Source: Granulicella sp. WH15 | GTDB taxonomy: Bacteria; Acidobacteriota; Terriglobia; Terriglobales; Acidobacteriaceae | Length of the DNA stretch: 64,000 nt | Direction: 5' to 3' | NCBI RefSeq assembly: GCF_009914315.1 | Contig: NZ_CP042596.1 | Coordinates: 992,001 to 1,056,000, forward strand | Shown here: positions 60,978 through 64,000 of the stretch, piece by piece | Layout of the letters: every line of letters starts with the position of its first letter | Numbering within the stretch: the first letter of the stretch is position 1 | The notes under the pieces: model-generated | Databases searched by the model: none | What the model was told of the DNA's origin: nothing | Seen by the model: the letters and a program-made list of their open reading frames with translations, nothing else | Made by a program: the position numbers and the translations under genes

Positions 60978-63758
60978 CTACAGGCGTTCTAGCTGGGCGA
61001 ACTTTTCTACCAGCTTTTTGACGCCGTGGTGAGTGAAGTTGACCGTGATCTTGGCGTCGTCGCCGTCGCCTTCGCGCTGGAAGACCATGCCCTCGCCGTA
61101 CTTGGGGTGGCGGACGCGTGCTCCCTTGCCGAGGCCGGTCTTGCCGGTGGGGGCGGCGGTCTCGAGCTTGGGGCGGGTGAACTTCTGGCCGCGGGCGGCG
61201 AAGAAGCTGGCGATGTTGTCCATGGACGCGCCGGGGGCCTGCTGGCGCGTGGTGGTCTGGGCGGAGGGGCGGCGGGTGCCGCTCTGGTCCTCGTCCTCGT
61301 AGCTGTAGTGGCGCTCGCCGAAGTCGTCGTTGTTCTTTTGCTGGCCGAATTTTCCGCGTTGCGGGTAGGGCGTGGAGTAGGCCGAGCCGGAGTATTGGGG
61401 CTGGGCTGCCGGGCTGCCGAGGTCTTCGACCAGGCGGGTGGGCACCTCTTCGAGGAAGCGCGAGGGGAGTGAGGCCTCGGGCATGTCGGAGCCGTAGCGG
61501 CGGCGGTAGCGGGCGCGGGTCATCACGAGGGTGTCCATGGCGCGGGTCATGCCGACGTAGCAGAGGCGGCGCTCCTCTTCGAGGCCGGTGGGGTCGGTGA
61601 TGGTGCGGGAGTGGGGGAAGAGGCCCTCTTCCATGCCGGTGAGGAAGACCAGGGGGAACTCGAGGCCCTTGGCGGCGTGGAGGGTCATAAGGGTTACGCG
61701 GGCCTCGGCGCTGTACTGGTCGGCGTCGGAGACGAGGGCGGCGTGGTCGAGGAACTCGGCTAGGGTCTCGCCGCGCTCGGTGGCGTCCTGGGCGGCGTTG
61801 GCAAGTTCCTTCAGGTTCTCGATGCGGGAGAAGGACTCGGGCGTGGCCTCGTCTTCGAGGGCGCGGATGTAGCCGGAGCGGTCGTTGAGGAATTTAATTA
61901 GCTCGGGCAGGGTGGCGGCTTCGCCGGGCTGGCGGAAGGGCGCGGGCTGCTCGCGCTGGCGCTCGAGCGGGGTCTCGTTGGCTACGGCGCGCTGGGCTGC
62001 GGGGGAGGCTGCGTTCTTCTTTTCGACGACCGGGGCGAAGGGATTGAAGCCTGCGGCGTCGATGTCGTGGGCTGCGTCGGTGTCGGTGGAGTTCTCGGGG
62101 GCTACGGTGGAGATCTCCTCCGAGGGGCCGAAGTCGAAGCCGAAGTTGAAGCTGGTGTCAAAGCTTGTGTCCGCGTCGTTGGCCGCGATGGTGGAATTTG
62201 TATCTTCTTCGGTTGCAAATTCCTCGGGGTTGAAGTCGGTGGCTTCTTCCGTGATTTCTTCGGGGGCGGATGGCTCGGCTACGTCGGCTGAGAGCTTGTC
62301 GGCGAAGTTGGGGCCGAGCATGGCGCGAGCGTCCTCGATGAGACGGCGGAAGCCGCTGAGGGCTTGCAGGGCGCGGGCGGGGAGCAGCTTGTCTTCGATG
62401 GCGCTGTCGATGGCCTGCCAGGTGCTGCGGCCGGTGGTGAGGGCGATGCGCTCGAGGGTCTCCATCGTGGTTTTGCCGATGCCGCGTGGGGGCGAGTTGA
62501 CGCTGCGGGAGAAGGCTACGGAGTCGTGCGGGTTCTGCACGAGCTTCATGTAACTTAAAATGTCCTTGATTTCGGCGCGGTCGTAGAAGGAGAAGCCGCC
62601 GACCATGTGGTACTGGATCTGGTAGCGGCGCAGGGCCTCTTCCACCAGGCGCGACTGCGAGTTGGTGCGGTAGAGGACGGCGCAGCGGGGCTGCTCTTCG
62701 GTCTCTCCGGCGGTGCGGAGGTACTTGTGGATGCGGTCGGCGATGAAGAGGGCCTCGTTCTCGCCGTCGGGGGCCTCGTAGTAGCCGATGAGGCTGCCGC
62801 CGTCGCGGTCGGTCCAGAGGTTCTTGCCCTTGCGCTGCGTGTTCTGCGCGACGACGGCGCTGGCGCCTTCGAGGATGACCTGGGTGGAGCGGTAGTTCTG
62901 CTCGAGGCGGATCGTCTTCGAGTTGGGGAAGTCCTTTTCGAAGTCGAGGATGTTCTTGATGTCAGCTCCGCGCCAGCTATAGATGGACTGGTCCTCGTCT
63001 CCGACGACGCAGATGTTGCCGTGGCTTCCGGCGAGCAGCTTCATCAGCTCGTACTGGGGACGGTTGGTGTCCTGGTACTCGTCGATCATGACGTATCTGT
63101 AACGGCGGTTGTATCTTTCTCGGACTTCGCTGGAGGACTTTAACAGGCGCACCGTTTCGAGGAGGAGGTCGTCGAAGTCTAGGGCGTTGGCCTTGTTTAA
63201 CTCTTCGCGGTAGATCTTGAAGATGTGGGCGATCTTCTCTTCGAGTGGGTTGGTCGAAGCCAGGAAGTACTCCTGGGGGTCGATCATGTGGTTCTTGGCC
63301 CAGGAGATGCGGCCGAGGGCGATGCGGGGCTTGAGGCTCTTGTCGTCGATGTGCAGGCGCTTGAGGGCGGCCTTGACGACGGCCTGCTGGTCGGTCTCGT
63401 CGTAGATGGCGAAGCTGCGGGTGAGGCCGACGCCGTTGACGCGGAGGGCTTCGATGTCGCGGCGGAGGACGCGGACGCAGAAGCTGTGGAAGGTGGCCAG
63501 CGTGGGCTGGGCGAGGGTGCTGTGGCCGAGGATCTTGTCGACGCGCTCGGCCATCTCCTTGGCGGCCTTGTTGGTGAAGGTGACGGCCAGGATGGCGTCG
63601 GCGGGGACGCCGCGCTCTTGAATGAGGTAGGCGATGCGGTGCGTGATGACGCGCGTTTTGCCGGAGCCGGCGCCGGCGAGCAGGAGGACGGGGCCGTCGA
63701 CGGACTGGATGCCGTCCTGCTGCTGGGGGTTCATGTTGGCTAAAAGTGGGGACGACAT
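60978..63758 (-). CDS. UvrD/PcrA-type superfamily 1 DNA helicase
   Basis: 926 residues. Motifs in order: Walker A LLAGAGSGKTRVITHRIAYL (residue about 26), motif II DEYQDTNRPQYELM, motif III VGDEDQSIYSWRGA, RLEQNYRSTQVI, motif V VTLMTLHAAKGLEF and VFLTGMEEGLFPHSR, and the C-terminal Tudor-like end KGARVRHPKYGEGMVFQ. A long acidic, low-complexity insertion (about residues 500-620, FNFGFDFGPSEE, ENSTDTDAAHDIDA) lies in the 2B region. Start chosen at MSSPLLANMNPQQQ; the frame is open to 63890. pcrA or uvrD cannot be told apart. Confidence 0.93.
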   Translation of the reverse strand: MSSPLLANMNPQQQDGIQSVDGPVLLLAGAGSGKTRVITHRIAYLIQERGVPADAILAVTFTNKAAKEMAERVDKILGHSTLAQPTLATFHSFCVRVLRRDIEALRVNGVGLTRSFAIYDETDQQAVVKAALKRLHIDDKSLKPRIALGRISWAKNHMIDPQEYFLASTNPLEEKIAHIFKIYREELNKANALDFDDLLLETVRLLKSSSEVRERYNRRYRYVMIDEYQDTNRPQYELMKLLAGSHGNICVVGDEDQSIYSWRGADIKNILDFEKDFPNSKTIRLEQNYRSTQVILEGASAVVAQNTQRKGKNLWTDRDGGSLIGYYEAPDGENEALFIADRIHKYLRTAGETEEQPRCAVLYRTNSQSRLVEEALRRYQIQYHMVGGFSFYDRAEIKDILSYMKLVQNPHDSVAFSRSVNSPPRGIGKTTMETLERIALTTGRSTWQAIDSAIEDKLLPARALQALSGFRRLIEDARAMLGPNFADKLSADVAEPSAPEEITEEATDFNPEEFATEEDTNSTIAANDADTSFDTSFNFGFDFGPSEEISTVAPENSTDTDAAHDIDAAGFNPFAPVVEKKNAASPAAQRAVANETPLERQREQPAPFRQPGEAATLPELIKFLNDRSGYIRALEDEATPESFSRIENLKELANAAQDATERGETLAEFLDHAALVSDADQYSAEARVTLMTLHAAKGLEFPLVFLTGMEEGLFPHSRTITDPTGLEEERRLCYVGMTRAMDTLVMTRARYRRRYGSDMPEASLPSRFLEEVPTRLVEDLGSPAAQPQYSGSAYSTPYPQRGKFGQQKNNDDFGERHYSYEDEDQSGTRRPSAQTTTRQQAPGASMDNIASFFAARGQKFTRPKLETAAPTGKTGLGKGARVRHPKYGEGMVFQREGDGDDAKITVNFTHHGVKKLVEKFAQLERL

Positions 63759-63955
63759 TCGTGGGGCTCCAACCTCTATGTTAAGCGGTCGGGCTGTGGA
63801 GGTCGAATGAGGGAGATGGTTCCGGAGAAAGTTTGGATTTACAGACGATTCATGGAACGGATTGGAACCGGCTCGCGTAACTCTACACACGACGAGCTTG
63901 ACTGAACCATGGCAGGAGATCCCGTCGAACTTATGAGGTCACAAGGGGAAATCCA

Positions 63956-64000
63956 ATGAAGATTCATGTCGCTACTTTGCTCAAGTCCACCCTCGCTCTT
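63956..64000 (+). CDS. Start of a gene cut by the right edge (probable exported protein)
   Basis: ATG 63956 with AAGGGGAAATCC upstream; 15 codons read MKIHVATLLKSTLAL, a signal-peptide-like beginning. Divergent from the helicase. Nothing more can be said. Confidence 0.5.
   Translation, partial: MKIHVATLLKSTLAL

Overview
The window is chromosomal DNA from a GC-rich Gram-negative bacterium. I infer an acidobacterium of the Acidobacteriaceae type (Granulicella, Edaphobacter or Terriglobus-like). The grounds are a VWA protein of the kind abundant in Acidobacteria, outer-membrane features (secretin, beta-barrel protein, DUF374 acyltransferase) and heavily repeated intergenic modules. No rRNA gene or CRISPR array was seen.

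Layout. 1-4.1 kb: end of an ABC permease fused to a degenerate M1-peptidase-like domain, then a decayed tyrosine integrase beside tRNA-Ser(UGA). 4.1-11.4 kb, plus strand: MacB-like permease, ispE, tRNA-Gln(UUG), prs, rplY, pth, rpsF, rpsR, rplI, a housekeeping translation/nucleotide block ended by a strong terminator. 11.5-18.4 kb, minus strand: haem genes hemE-hemH and DUF1348-hemG, separated by about 3.4 kb holding a P63C-domain gene and an IS110 element. 18.6-19.8 kb: a beta-barrel protein and purS. 20.2-30.8 kb: a tight-adherence (Tad/Flp) pilus locus (flp, cpaA, cpaB, cpaC, tadZ, tadA, tadB, tadC, three TadE/G-like proteins) whose first two thirds are visibly AT-richer than the flanks. 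30.8-33.2 kb: a TetR regulator divergent from a DHA2 efflux pump with paired palindromic operators. 33.6-37.4 kb: methionine synthase split into two ATGA-coupled genes. 37.5-43.5 kb: GT-C glycosyltransferase, tRNA-Cys, peroxiredoxin with a Cys-rich leader peptide and attenuator-like hairpin, PhzF protein, an unassigned strongly structured intergenic region, and a response regulator. 43.5-48.1 kb, minus strand: a zinc-starvation-type operon (COG0523 GTPase, Cys-poor L28 and L33) running into a hypothetical gene and recG. 48.1-53.7 kb: NatAB-type ABC exporter, DUF374, queA, VWA protein and a secreted protein. 54.2-60.5 kb: adenosine deaminase, PRISE-type reductase, catalase-family peroxidase, secreted protein, APC permease, small basic protein. 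61-63.8 kb: UvrD/PcrA helicase; a new gene starts at the right edge.

Eight intergenic gaps carry a modular repeat family made of hairpin units, with base changes in different copies that preserve pairing. Together with the Cys-leader/attenuator, the structured region at 41.8-42.1 kb and the Zur-like operator, these are the non-coding signals most worth checking.
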